Below are positions 1 through 8,400 of a DNA stretch of 23,547 nucleotides, in pieces. The translations under genes were made by a program, and so were the position numbers. Under the pieces are notes generated by a model that saw only the letters and a list, made by a program, of their open reading frames with translations, was not told where the DNA came from and did not search any database. This DNA comes from PHAA01 sp964584415 (GTDB taxonomy: Bacteria > Bacillota > Syntrophomonadia > Syntrophomonadales > Syntrophomonadaceae). The DNA lies in assembly GCA_964584415.1 (NCBI GenBank), contig CAZOZX010000024.1, positions 1-23,547 of the forward strand. Reading direction: 5' to 3'. Positions within the stretch are counted from its first letter, which is position 1. Each line of letters opens with the position of its first letter.

Positions 1-1877
1 AACAACAACATGCCTTTTATATTTCCATCAATCAGCAAATATACAATCGTGTCGCCGGCTACGTTGGCAGACCGTTGGTCAGAGTTAATTTCAATGGGGA
101 TTTCAACCTGGGATAAAGTCAATAGATTGGGGCCTCCCACTTCTATGTGGTGGTCATCAACTATGGCTGATATCCCCCTTCCCGGCATAGCGGTGAAACC
201 AATTACCTGGGGCAATTCCAATCCTTTTTCTGCAGCTGCTTCCACTATGGCGCGGGCCAGCATATGCTCCGCATCCCTTTCTGCCGCGGCCGCTACCCGC
301 AATACCTCGTCAGCGGTAATTCCTGCTGCTGGTATGATTCCGGTCAATCTATGCTCTCCCCTGGTAAGGGTTCCGGTCTTATCGAAAACCACGTAATTTA
401 TATTGCGGGCTGCTTCAAACATCAGGCGGTTGCGCACCAACAGTCCTGCCTGGGCACAGAGCGAAGTCGATATAGCGATCACCAGCGGAATAGCCAGCCC
501 CAGGGCATGCGGGCAGGCAGCAACCATTACTGTCACTACCCTTTCCATGATTATTTGCGAGGAAGCCCCGCTCATTCCCCAGGCAATGGCAGTAGCCAGG
601 GCTGAGGCTAACGCTATAATCACCAGCCAGAACGCCGCCCGGTCGGCCAATATCTGAGAGCGGGATTTCGAACTCTGCGCTTCCTCTACCAGTCTCATTA
701 TGCCGGCCAGGTAGGTGTCATTACCGGTCCGGTCAAGCCTCATGCGCATTGCACCATCAACGTTGATAGTGCCGGCAATCAGGTTATCACCAGTTTGTTT
801 TCTTACCGGCAGCGATTCCCCGGTAATCATGGACTGGTTAACATGGCTTTCCCCCAGTATTACCTCCCCGTCCACCGGGATCCGGGCCCCGGGCTTGATT
901 AGAAGAATATCACCGTACTTCAGCTGTGCGATCGGCACCTCAGAAACCGTATCCCCGTCAATTCTCAGAGTAGTGTCAGGCAGCAGACGAGCTATTTCAT
1001 CCAGGGCGCTGCCCGCGTTTTGAACCGCTCGCATTTCCAGCCAGTGACCCAGCAGCATGATATCGATCAGGGTGGTCAGTTCCCAATAAATCTCTTGTCC
1101 GGGATAGCCCAGGGTAGTGATGAAACTGTAGCTATAGGATACGGCTATGGCCAAGGCAATCAGGGTCATCATCCCCGGTTGCCGCTGTTTAATTTCCTGC
1201 ACTCCCCCCTGGAGAAAGACTATTCCCCCGACAATGAAAACCAGGGTTCCAAACAGGGGAGGAATGTAGTGACTGCCTCCAAAATGAGGAGCTGTCAATC
1301 CTATTAGGTGCAGAAAATGCTGGCTGAAAGCCAAAACCGGAATGGTCAGCAGCAATGACAGCCAGAACTTGTTTTTAAATATATTGGGATCATGATGCGG
1401 GTGAGACTTACCGCTATGGTCACCGTCGTGGACGTGTGATGCAGCGACAGTGCCGCCCGTATGGTGATCGCTTCCGTGGTGATCGGAATGATCCATGGTC
1501 ACTTGACCCGGGGGACGGGCATTCCTATAGTCCCCCATCTTATGGCTATGAGGATCATGTTCAGCCGCATGTTCATGCATCCCCATCATCGGAGTCTGAG
1601 AAACTTGACCAGGCATTTGAGGTTGGTCAGGGAATGAGGATTTGGTTTTTTCGGGCTGCGATTCATTGGCCGCATGGTGACCTTGATGCCCATTAACCGC
1701 ATGATGAATCGATTCTCTCTGAGGGCCGGATTGATGATCGGCAGCTGAGCCAGGGTGAGAATGCGCGTCGGCGGACATTTCAGCACCGCTATGAACTGCC
1801 CCGGCGGCCGCATCTGGTGCTGTTTGTTGGTCATGTACGTGTCCAGAGTGGTGTTTGGTATCAGGCTGGTTCATCAT
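1..1877 (-). CDS. copB: CopB-type copper/silver-translocating P1B-ATPase, C-terminus beyond window edge
   Basis: Membrane ATPase that exports copper or silver from the cytoplasm. About 625 codons are visible; the rest of the P-domain and the last membrane helices lie beyond base 1. Seen: a hydrophilic N-terminal region of about 165 residues with roughly 29 His plus Met and Asp, and no CxxC-type HMA domain. Membrane helices start near residue 171. TGES (352-355) is the actuator motif, CPH (455-457) the ion-binding motif in the membrane, and DKTGT carries the phosphorylated Asp499. CPH with a His-rich N-terminus is the P1B-3/CopB signature, as opposed to CPC in CopA. The usual SEHP motif of the N-domain reads AEHM (536-539); I recall EHM in some CopB relatives, so this need not inactivate it. 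There are two tandem ATG starts; GGGAGGA lies just upstream and gives better spacing to the second (1874). The metal preference is inferred from family, not shown. Confidence 0.93.
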   Translation of the reverse strand, partial: MMNQPDTKHHSGHVHDQQTAPDAAAGAVHSGAEMSADAHSHPGSAADHQSGPQRESIHHAVNGHQGHHAANESQPEKTKSSFPDQPQMPGQVSQTPMMGMHEHAAEHDPHSHKMGDYRNARPPGQVTMDHSDHHGSDHHTGGTVAASHVHDGDHSGKSHPHHDPNIFKNKFWLSLLLTIPVLAFSQHFLHLIGLTAPHFGGSHYIPPLFGTLVFIVGGIVFLQGGVQEIKQRQPGMMTLIALAIAVSYSYSFITTLGYPGQEIYWELTTLIDIMLLGHWLEMRAVQNAGSALDEIARLLPDTTLRIDGDTVSEVPIAQLKYGDILLIKPGARIPVDGEVILGESHVNQSMITGESLPVRKQTGDNLIAGTINVDGAMRMRLDRTGNDTYLAGIMRLVEEAQSSKSRSQILADRAAFWLVIIALASALATAIAWGMSGASSQIIMERVVTVMVAACPHALGLAIPLVIAISTSLCAQAGLLVRNRLMFEAARNINYVVFDKTGTLTRGEHRLTGIIPAAGITADEVLRVAAAAERDAEHMLARAIVEAAAEKGLELPQVIGFTAMPGRGISAIVDDHHIEVGGPNLLTLSQVEIPIEINSDQRSANVAGDTIVYLLIDGNIKGMLL

Positions 1878-2024
1878 GCATCCTCCCTCAATAAGCAAAT
1901 TATCTCAATCTGTGTTACCGATAAGGATTTCATGCAACCAAGACATTGTATAATAGTTGGTAATATCATTTTATCACATACACATGGAGCTAAATGCCAG
2001 ATGTATAAACTATAATAATCCGCA

Positions 2025-2870
2025 TTAAATTTTTACAATCCTGACTCCAAAGTCAGCTGGCGGACCATAGTAGACAGCCGAGGTCACGATGGCATTTATT
2101 CCGGGGATAGCGTAAAGCTCAGCATTGTTTTCGTTGATACCCCCTGCAGCCAGAATTGTTATTCCCGGATTGACATTCTTTATCTTCATCACCGCTTCAG
2201 AGAGTAAATAATCGGGCAGCTTGTCAAATTGAATACCATCGGCACCAGCTCTGCACACCGTTACTGCCTCGTCTGCCGATTGAACTTCCACGATAATTTT
2301 CTTCTCGGGATTTTTTCTTTTCAAAGAGTCAATCCTTGCTGCCAAGCCGTTAATCCCGCCAATGAAATTCATATGCTGTTCGAAAAACAACACCGTTTCC
2401 GATAGTCCCAGGCGGTGGGGCATCCCCCCACCGGCAATCACCGCTTTGACTGCCAATTCCTTAGTTCCCGGGAAAACCTTGCGGGTGGCTACCAATTCAA
2501 TATCTGGGTTGCTATGGCGAGCCTTGGCCAGAATACGCGCCGTCCGAGTAGCTATACCTGATGTGTATTCCAAAATATTTTGTGATACCTTCCAGGCCAT
2601 ATGCAATTTAGCTGCGTCCCCTTCCGCTTCCAAAACCGTGGTATCGGGGGCAGCCCTAGTGCCGGAAGGCAGGTGGTGGATTACCTTTATTCGCAGTTTC
2701 TCCAGGATCCGCTCTGCTTCTTCGCTCCCGCATACAACCGCTTCGTTTCGGCATACAAACATAATGCGTCCCTTTTCCCCGCTGATGTTAAGCATGGAGG
2801 TAGTGAGATCGATATAAGGAACGTCCTCCTTAATAAACCCATCCAGGCTTTGGTCCGAAATATATATCAT
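2025..2870 (-). CDS. modD: ModD, molybdenum-associated NadC-like pyrophosphorylase
   Basis: Paralog of nicotinate-nucleotide pyrophosphorylase (quinolinate phosphoribosyltransferase) of the ModD family, which is usually found beside molybdate transport genes and whose exact reaction is not settled. Seen: 281 residues, the normal ModD length; N-terminal EDVPYIDLTT (ModD usually has EDVPYGDLTT); the central SGIATRTARIL and TRKVFPGTK motifs shared with NadC; and the C-terminal barrel signature VQSADEAVTVCRAGADGIQFDK followed by LAAGGINENNAELYA. It stands alone here, with a divergent helicase gene on one side and the copper ATPase gene downstream on the same strand. No molybdate transporter is visible, but a molybdenum hydroxylase lies at the far end of the window, so the organism clearly uses molybdenum. 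The alternative is a divergent NadC; the nadA/nadB neighbours expected of a biosynthetic nadC are absent. Confidence 0.85.
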   Translation of the reverse strand: MIYISDQSLDGFIKEDVPYIDLTTSMLNISGEKGRIMFVCRNEAVVCGSEEAERILEKLRIKVIHHLPSGTRAAPDTTVLEAEGDAAKLHMAWKVSQNILEYTSGIATRTARILAKARHSNPDIELVATRKVFPGTKELAVKAVIAGGGMPHRLGLSETVLFFEQHMNFIGGINGLAARIDSLKRKNPEKKIIVEVQSADEAVTVCRAGADGIQFDKLPDYLLSEAVMKIKNVNPGITILAAGGINENNAELYAIPGINAIVTSAVYYGPPADFGVRIVKI

Positions 2871-2956
2871 TGCTGCTGCCCCCTTATTGATGTAACCAAG
2901 ATTATTTTCTTTGCCAACAATTATAATTCTTATAACAAAGAATTACCTAATATTCA

Positions 2957-2985
2957 TTGGTACCAGTTGCTATATTTAGTATAAT
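2957..2985 (+). promoter_or_regulatory. Sigma-A-type promoter of the DEAD-box helicase gene
   Basis: TTGGTA (2957-2962), a 17-bp spacer and a perfect TATAAT (2980-2985). The predicted start of transcription is near 2992, leaving a leader of about 45 nt before the helicase start. Confidence 0.75.
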
Positions 2986-3038
2986 AAGCGAGTAAACGAT
3001 ATCATCAGCATATCCGCATGTAAGGAAAGAAGATTATA

Positions 3039-4544
3039 ATGTCAAACACGTTTGAAGATCTGGGTATAGCTCCCCCCCTGCTGAAAGGCCTCTATGATAT
3101 GGGATTCGAGGCGCCTACCGAAGTGCAAGCCAAGGCAATTCCACATATTTTGAACGGGGAAGACCTGATAGTCATGGCCAAGACCGGTACCGGTAAGACG
3201 GCTGTCTTTGGCGTTCCTATATTACAGCTGACTGATCCTGAAGCACCTGGTCCCCTGGCTCTGATCCTGACCCCTACCCGCGAACTAGCGGTCCAGGTAG
3301 ATAGTGACCTCAAGCTAATGGCCAAGCACGTTCGCCATCGGACCACTGCGGTGTATGGCCAACACAGTATGAACACCGAAATCCAGGCGCTCAGTAAAGG
3401 AGTAAACATTGTTACCGGGACGCCCGGCCGGGTATTTGATCATATCGGTCAGGGGAACCTGAAGACCAAAAATATTCGTTTTCTGGTCCTGGATGAAGCC
3501 GACCGGATGCTCGATATGGGATTCATGGACCAGGTACGGCGGATTATTAAGACCATACCCAAAAACCGTACTACGCTGGTATTTTCGGCCACCATTCCCC
3601 CTGATATTCAAAAAATCTGCCGGGATAACATGAAACACCCAGAAACTATTGAAATTGAATCAAGCACCATGACCGTGGATGCTATCCAGCAAACCTATTA
3701 CCGGGTTAAGGAAAATGAAAAAAACAATATGCTGCACCGCATACTACTGATGGAACGCCCTGACAGCTGCATGATCTTCTGTAATATGCGAGTCACGGTC
3801 GACCGGGTCCAGAGCTATCTGGTTAAGCAGGGTTATGATTCCCGCGCCCTGCATGGGGATATCCCCCAGGAAAAGCGACTCAAAACCCTGCAACAGTTTA
3901 AGGACGGCAAGTTTTCGCTGTTGGTAGCTACCGATGTAGCTGGCCGCGGTATTCACATCGATGATTTATCCCTGGTAATAAATTACGATGTACCCAATGA
4001 ACTCGATAATTACGTGCACCGTATAGGACGTACTGGCCGGGCTGGTAACGGCGGGCGTTCCGTTACCCTGGTAACTGGCGAAGATATTATGAGCCTATAT
4101 GAAATAGAAGAACACATCGGTTGTCTGATTGAAGAGGCTGAATTTCCAGCGGAAGTTTACTTCAATGAAAATCGGGCAGCCATCGATAAATGGATGCAGG
4201 ATCATGCCCGGAAGATCGCTCCGGCACCTCCCCCACCCAAACCGAAGCCAAAGGATGGGGATCAGAAACGTTCCCGTTCCCGGTCGCGTCAGCCCAATAA
4301 GCGATATAATGACACGCCGTCAAAAGCAGCACCTGGCGCTGAGCACCCTCAACTTACCGTGGTGCATCCATCCCGGCCTGATAAAATCTCTAAACATGTG
4401 GATAAGGTAATCCCGATTACTGTAAAAACCGTTGAGTCTCCGCCCCCGACAGCAGAAGAGACAGCCAAAAGCCAAGAAAATGCCGAAAAGGTTACCTTCC
4501 TGCAGCGCTTATTGGACAAAATTAAAGGCAGGCAAAAGGACTAG
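3039..4544 (+). CDS. DEAD-box ATP-dependent RNA helicase
   Basis: Cytoplasmic RNA-unwinding ATPase, probably acting in ribosome assembly, cold adaptation or mRNA turnover. All helicase motifs are present: Q motif in the first 30 residues (FEDLGI...PTEVQ), motif I AKTGTGKT (47-54), Ia PTREL (79-83), Ib TPGR (128-131), II DEAD (152-155), III SAT (183-185), IV MIFCN (245-249), V ATDVAGRGI (297-305) and VI HRIGRTGR (327-334). The helicase core ends near residue 350. After it comes a charged tail rich in Pro, Lys and Arg with an RSRSRSR run, a typical nonspecific RNA-binding extension; there is no DbpA-type RNA-recognition domain. The ribosome site AGGAAAG precedes ATG 3039. The gene is monocistronic: its own promoter lies upstream and a hairpin repeat ending in a T-run lies downstream. 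CshA or DeaD would be reasonable names, but I cannot choose between them. Confidence 0.95.
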   Translation: MSNTFEDLGIAPPLLKGLYDMGFEAPTEVQAKAIPHILNGEDLIVMAKTGTGKTAVFGVPILQLTDPEAPGPLALILTPTRELAVQVDSDLKLMAKHVRHRTTAVYGQHSMNTEIQALSKGVNIVTGTPGRVFDHIGQGNLKTKNIRFLVLDEADRMLDMGFMDQVRRIIKTIPKNRTTLVFSATIPPDIQKICRDNMKHPETIEIESSTMTVDAIQQTYYRVKENEKNNMLHRILLMERPDSCMIFCNMRVTVDRVQSYLVKQGYDSRALHGDIPQEKRLKTLQQFKDGKFSLLVATDVAGRGIHIDDLSLVINYDVPNELDNYVHRIGRTGRAGNGGRSVTLVTGEDIMSLYEIEEHIGCLIEEAEFPAEVYFNENRAAIDKWMQDHARKIAPAPPPPKPKPKDGDQKRSRSRSRQPNKRYNDTPSKAAPGAEHPQLTVVHPSRPDKISKHVDKVIPITVKTVESPPPTAEETAKSQENAEKVTFLQRLLDKIKGRQKD

Positions 4545-4614
4545 AGTGGAATAAAAAGGCATAACCTCATGTAATGTTCGAGTGGCTAAGAAGCTAGTTA
4601 AAAAGCAGATCGAG

Positions 4615-4723
4615 TAAAAAAGGCGAAGAGCAAGGCAATAAGAAGATCCGTGAGTAAGGCGTACACGCGGTACGTCGATTGAACGGGAAATTCCGTATTA
4701 ACTCAGCTATCGGCCTTTTTTTT
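4615..4723 (+). repeat. Structured intergenic repeat, copy A
   Basis: About 110 bp that recurs at 13254-13354. Over the best 95 positions (4627-4721) I count 12 mismatches and one gap against the other copy. It starts with AAAAAAGGC and ends with GGCCTTTTTT, so the ends pair. Inside, GGCGTAC...GTACGTC forms a hairpin (one G-U pair), bracketed by TCCGT...ACGGGA. It follows the helicase gene and can serve as its terminator; the terminal A-run and T-run would work in both directions, suiting the convergent genes around it. Confidence 0.8.
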
Positions 4724-4734
4724 GCGGCGTGGGA

Positions 4735-5511
4735 TTATTTATATAGCTGCCAGAAGTCATGAAAAGCTTGCGGGCTGCCTGCTATCAAAGAAGTCTTTTC
4801 ATTAAATTGCAGTTCTTCGCCTTGTAAAGTCGCCACCCTTCCCCCCGCCTCTTTTACAATCAGTGAAGCCGCCGCATAATCCCAGGGTGAAAGCACCATT
4901 TCATAGAACAAATCACAGCGACCGCAGGCAATATAGCAGATATCGAGGGCAGCCGATCCGCTGCGGCGTACATCAAGTGCATTTTGATAGAGCGTTCGGG
5001 CCAGATCGAAGGTAGCCTCCGCTTTGTCCTTGTAATAAGGAGCGGTCCCGAAGCAAACCAGGCCTTCTTTTAGAGCGCGATGGCTGGCTTGAATTGGGCG
5101 GCCGTTCAAAAAAGCCCCCCGGCCGATTTCAGCATGAAACAGCTCATTCAAATAAGGATTGAAAACCAACCCGGTAATTATCTTATTATCACAGGCCAGG
5201 GCAATAGATATGGCACTATGATGATAATCCCAGGCAAAATTAGCAGTTCCATCGATGGGATCGACGATAAAGCAATAACCTGTACCTGGTTTCCGGACCA
5301 GTTTGCTTTCTTCGCCGATGAATTGCGCTTCGGGGAATAACCGGGTCAATTCATCACATAACATATCCTGAACAACCACATCATATTTGGTTATGAAGTC
5401 GCCGGGGCTTGATTTCACCGCCACATTGGCACAGCTAATATCAGCCTTTAGGATTATATCCCCGGCCCTCCGGATTATTTCGCTTAACTCCTGAAGCAGC
5501 ATAGCTCCCAT
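4735..5511 (-). CDS. Inositol-monophosphatase-family phosphatase (SuhB-like)
   Basis: Mg2+-dependent sugar- or inositol-phosphate phosphatase of the IMPase superfamily. Seen: about 258 residues, the usual size; metal-binding GEES (66-69); the diagnostic DPIDGTANF (84-92), whose Asp84 and Asp87 bind metal; and the C-terminal SPWDYAAASLIVKEAGG, with Trp-Asp at 210-211 and the typical GG turn. The true substrate (inositol 1-phosphate, fructose-1,6-bisphosphate, or a regulatory SuhB role) cannot be read from sequence. The first ATG (5511) has AAAAGG directly against it; the in-frame ATG three codons later (5502) has GGGAG at better spacing and is probably the real start. The gene is on its own and converges with the helicase gene across repeat copy A. 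Confidence 0.9.
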   Translation of the reverse strand: MGAMLLQELSEIIRRAGDIILKADISCANVAVKSSPGDFITKYDVVVQDMLCDELTRLFPEAQFIGEESKLVRKPGTGYCFIVDPIDGTANFAWDYHHSAISIALACDNKIITGLVFNPYLNELFHAEIGRGAFLNGRPIQASHRALKEGLVCFGTAPYYKDKAEATFDLARTLYQNALDVRRSGSAALDICYIACGRCDLFYEMVLSPWDYAAASLIVKEAGGRVATLQGEELQFNEKTSLIAGSPQAFHDFWQLYK

Positions 5512-5577
5512 CCTTTTACGCAGATTACTTATACCTTAGAAATTCCCCCACTTTGGCATTCCACTTTATCAGTTCAG

Positions 5578-5606
5578 TTGAGTGCTTAACAAACTTTATA
5601 TATACT
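5578..5606 (+). promoter_or_regulatory. Promoter of uvsE with an overlapping inverted repeat
   Basis: TTGAGT (5578-5583), a 17-bp spacer and TATACT (5601-5606) make a good promoter, leaving a leader of about 125 nt. CAGTTGAGT (5575-5583) and ACTCAAGTTG (5604-5613) are near-inverted copies covering the -35 and -10 boxes, as an operator would. It does not match the Firmicutes LexA box. Confidence 0.5.
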
Positions 5607-5738
5607 CAAGTTGTGCTGTTTTTGAATCGCTCAATTATTATCATACTCGATACTACTGTACTAATGCATCAAAGGCGCATTAATAGTTCTAATTCCAAAT
5701 ATTGCGGACCAATTTGAGAAGTAAAGGGGATTGATCCA

Positions 5739-6995
5739 GTGGCCATCGGATATGCTTGTATTCCCTTGGGTTTCTCCAATGGAACCATGCGGGGCTGCAC
5801 CCTGAAAAAAGCCAGCCACGAACGGCTCAACCAGATTATTGCCATCAACCTTGACACCCTGGGCAGGGTACTGGATTACAATGCCAGCAAACATATAGGC
5901 TTGTTTCGCATCAGTTCGGACGTCATTCCCCTTGGATCTCACCCTGCCAACCAGAATCAATGGTGGCTAGATCATGCTCCCACCCTGCATCTATTGGGGG
6001 AAAAAATCCGTCAATACCATACGCGGGTCTCAATGCACCCCGGACAATATACGGTCTTGAATGCCAAAGACCAGGACATTGTGGACCGCGCTGTGGCTGA
6101 CCTGGAGTATCATGGTCGCTTTCTCGATGGCCTAGGCCTGGATAATCGCCATAAAATTATTCTGCACGTAGGTGGCCGCTATGATGATGCCGACTCTTCC
6201 CTGGCACGCTTTGCCGCCAATTTCACCCTGCTTCCGGAAACAGTTAAGCGGAGGCTGGCATTAGAGAATGATGAAAAATTTAACATCGCCCAGGTACTAG
6301 AGCTCGCCAAGCAGCTGGGCATTCCCGCGGTATTCGATGTCTTTCACCACCAATGCTTTCCTCCTGCAGGTGAACACGATGATTTCCATTGGTTGGCTGA
6401 ATGCAGTTGCACCTGGAACGCTGCCGATGGAAATCAAAAGATTCACTATTCCCAACAGGAGCCTGGATTAAGGCCAGGGGCTCATTCTCACACTATTGAG
6501 CTGAAGCCCTTTATGGATTTCTATTTGAAAGTGCCTCCCCAACCGCTGGATATTATGCTGGAGGTCAAAGACAAAGATCTTTCAGCCATGAAATGCATAT
6601 ACGCATTGGAACCGGACATTCCCCGCCGTTTGATAGAAGAGCAGTGGGCCCATTACAAGTATCTGGTGATGGAACGTTCCCACAATCATTATCAGACTAT
6701 GGGGAAGTTACTGAATCCCAGACAGCCACTGGACGTCCCCCAATTTTATTTCAGCCTGGAAGAGGCTCTTAATAATACCATCAAGCCGGGCCAGGCCTGG
6801 AACGCCGCCCAGCACGTTTGGGGCTATTTCAAGGATGTAGCCAGTGATAAAGAGCGGGCATACTGGCAGGAAAAAGCAGTTCAATATCAGCAGGGACAAA
6901 TAGATCGTTCCCAATTAAAAGCTTTTCTTAGAAAGTTAGCCCGAATATATGAGCGTCATTATTTGCTGGCGTCATATTATTTTGTTCTAGACTGA
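5739..6995 (+). CDS. uvsE: UV damage endonuclease UvsE with C-terminal DUF1722-like domain
   Basis: DNA repair endonuclease that nicks 5' of UV photoproducts and starts a photolyase-independent excision route. Residues 1-290 are the UVDE TIM barrel. Seen metal and active-site residues include His100 (SMHPGQY), His143 (LHVGG), Glu176 (LENDE), Asp200 and His203 (VFDVFHH), His236, His249/251 and Glu275 (MLEVKDKD). Residues about 300-418 are an added domain that resembles DUF1722: HYKYLVMERSHNHY, NAAQHVWGYFK, a spaced YQQGQI and the ending HYLLASYYF. Many UvsE proteins lack it and are near 300 residues. Start GTG 5739 is supported by AAAGGGGA nine bases upstream. The last 19 bp overlap the convergent TfoX-like gene. 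The link between DUF1722 and UV repair is discussed as a finding. Confidence 0.92.
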   Translation: MAIGYACIPLGFSNGTMRGCTLKKASHERLNQIIAINLDTLGRVLDYNASKHIGLFRISSDVIPLGSHPANQNQWWLDHAPTLHLLGEKIRQYHTRVSMHPGQYTVLNAKDQDIVDRAVADLEYHGRFLDGLGLDNRHKIILHVGGRYDDADSSLARFAANFTLLPETVKRRLALENDEKFNIAQVLELAKQLGIPAVFDVFHHQCFPPAGEHDDFHWLAECSCTWNAADGNQKIHYSQQEPGLRPGAHSHTIELKPFMDFYLKVPPQPLDIMLEVKDKDLSAMKCIYALEPDIPRRLIEEQWAHYKYLVMERSHNHYQTMGKLLNPRQPLDVPQFYFSLEEALNNTIKPGQAWNAAQHVWGYFKDVASDKERAYWQEKAVQYQQGQIDRSQLKAFLRKLARIYERHYLLASYYFVLD

Positions 6996-7267
6996 GATTT
7001 GATTGGCTTGTCTTTACGAAAGGAATCGAAAAAATCCTTCAGGTCGTCCTTGGTGGCTTGGCTTAAGGAATGCCATCTTATTCCTTGAATTGCGCCTTCC
7101 AGGCCGCAGAGAGAATTTACTCAGGTGTCACCTTCCAAAAGCCGCAGCCTGGTAAAGGCCTCTTTACTGCCGATACTGATTAACTCCTCCGAGGTATTGA
7201 TCCCAACTGCAGCCAGTCGCTTCTCCATGGTTTCCCCTATGTTAGGCATATTACTGAGTTTACCCAA
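6977..7267 (-). CDS. TfoX C-terminal-domain protein with in-frame TGA at a Cys position (selenoprotein candidate or pseudogene)
   Basis: Reading from TTG 7267 gives 96 codons to TAA 6977, with one in-frame TGA at codon 49 (7121-7123). Before it the protein reads GKLSNMPNIGETMEKRLAAVGI and so on; after it comes NSLCGLEGAIQGIRWHSL. Together they match the TfoX C-terminal helix-hairpin-helix domain across its whole length with no frame change. In the relatives I remember, the codon at the TGA is Cys (pattern A-C-x-x-x-L-Y-x-LEGAIQGIRW). The start is supported by GGGGGG eight bases upstream, which lies within the last codons of the permease gene; the permease stop and this start are two bases apart, so translation is probably coupled. 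The function of stand-alone TfoX-C proteins is unclear; they are related to competence regulator Sxy/TfoX. It either contains selenocysteine or is a recent nonsense mutant. Confidence 0.7.
7080..7110 (-). promoter_or_regulatory. Possible bacterial SECIS hairpin after the in-frame TGA
   Basis: Twelve bases after the TGA the mRNA can fold as UGC-(G)-GCCU-GGA-AGGC-GCA: seven pairs, one bulged G and a loop that starts with G, about 20 nt from the UGA. Bacterial SECIS elements sit in this place and have a G near the start of a small loop. The fold is by eye and short, so it supports but does not prove selenocysteine insertion. Confidence 0.35.
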
Positions 7268-7269
7268 AA

Positions 7270-8400
7270 TTAATGCCCCCCTGTTTCACAACTTTCCAAA
7301 GCTTCCTTGCGCTTAACATCATTTTTAAGCAGGGTATATAGGATAGTGGCAATGGGCACCCCTAACAGAATTCCCAAAGGTCCGGCCAAACCGCTGCCGA
7401 TAATTGTAGCCAGCAAAACCCATATCCCTGGTAATCCCAGACTGCTCCCCACCACCCGAGGATATATGATATTACCTTCAAACTGCTGTAATACCGCCAG
7501 GAAGACGATAAACCACAATGCCTGCATGGGCGAGACCAGGACCAGGACAAAAACCGCTATAGCCCCTCCAATATAAGCCCCGATCATTGGCACCAGGGCC
7601 GTAATCCCTACTAAGGTACTAATCATTACCGGGTATTGGAATCGAAGCATCAGCATCCCGATGAAACAAAGGACTCCAAGTATCACTGCTTCGCTGAGCT
7701 GACCGTAAACAAATTTGTTAAATACATCAACGGTTACATGGTATATATAGACTAGGGTGGAGTAGATTCTCGGCGGGAGGTATATTCGGCATACCTTCTT
7801 GCAGTTGTCCAGGATTGACTCCTTACCCGCCAAAAGATAAACCGAAAAAATAAGGGCAATAAACAGAGTAAAAATAAAACTTATTACTCCGGCGGTAATT
7901 CCAACTATTGATGTAAGTACCAACGAGATATTTTCGGTGAATTTTTGGACCGAAGTTAAAAGCTGCCGGCTCAACGAGGAAAGATCTATATTCTGCAGCT
8001 GCAGGGTGTTGGTGATGCGATCGAGCCATCCCTGGGAGTTAGCCGCGTAGCTGCTCATCCTCTGGATATATTGCTGGATACTATCGATTATCTGGGGGAC
8101 CACGAACATGATTAAGGTAAACATAATAAGCAGGACCAGCAAGTAGGTGAGTATTATTGCCAACATGCGATTAAGAGAAGGGTGCTTTTCCCTGAGACCA
8201 AGATGACTATCTATAAACATGCAAGGCCGGTTAAGTATAAAAGCTATAACAACGCCAATTATCAGAGAGTTGAAAAAGGAGGCGAATGTTCTTAATCCCT
8301 GCCAAATAGGGCCGGCGTTAATGACCACCAGGATTGCAATGGCGGCAAAAACGATCAGAAGGACTACATTTCTAGTCGTGCGGTAATCGATTGAAATCAA
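7270..8400 (-). CDS. AI-2E family membrane transporter (YdiK/TqsA/PerM-like)
   Basis: Polytopic inner-membrane protein of the AI-2E exporter superfamily, whose members have been linked to export of autoinducer-2, sodium/proton antiport or other small solutes; the substrate here is unknown. Seen: 376 residues with two N-terminal helices (about 12-55), a third near 78-105, a long amphipathic extracellular segment (about 110-165), then paired helices from 170 on. The family hallmark LVPMIGAYIGGAIAV and the later QQFEGNIIYPRVVGSSLGLPGIWVLLA (read in two parts) are clear. The only standard start, TTG 8400, directly abuts AGGAG, which is too close for normal initiation; no in-frame ATG lies near. 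The TfoX-like gene follows within two bases, so the two form an operon. Confidence 0.9.
   Translation of the reverse strand: MISIDYRTTRNVVLLIVFAAIAILVVINAGPIWQGLRTFASFFNSLIIGVVIAFILNRPCMFIDSHLGLREKHPSLNRMLAIILTYLLVLLIMFTLIMFVVPQIIDSIQQYIQRMSSYAANSQGWLDRITNTLQLQNIDLSSLSRQLLTSVQKFTENISLVLTSIVGITAGVISFIFTLFIALIFSVYLLAGKESILDNCKKVCRIYLPPRIYSTLVYIYHVTVDVFNKFVYGQLSEAVILGVLCFIGMLMLRFQYPVMISTLVGITALVPMIGAYIGGAIAVFVLVLVSPMQALWFIVFLAVLQQFEGNIIYPRVVGSSLGLPGIWVLLATIIGSGLAGPLGILLGVPIATILYTLLKNDVKRKEALESCETGGH

Noticed and set aside
10..1696. Several plus-strand reading frames over the left end
   Set aside because: They are shadows of the copper ATPase, whose own frame is open and full of family motifs.
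1937..1961. ACCAA-N15-TTGGT upstream of the copper ATPase as a copper-regulator operator
   Set aside because: It does not resemble the CopY (TACAnnTGTA) or CsoR type sites, and five-base arms are expected by chance.
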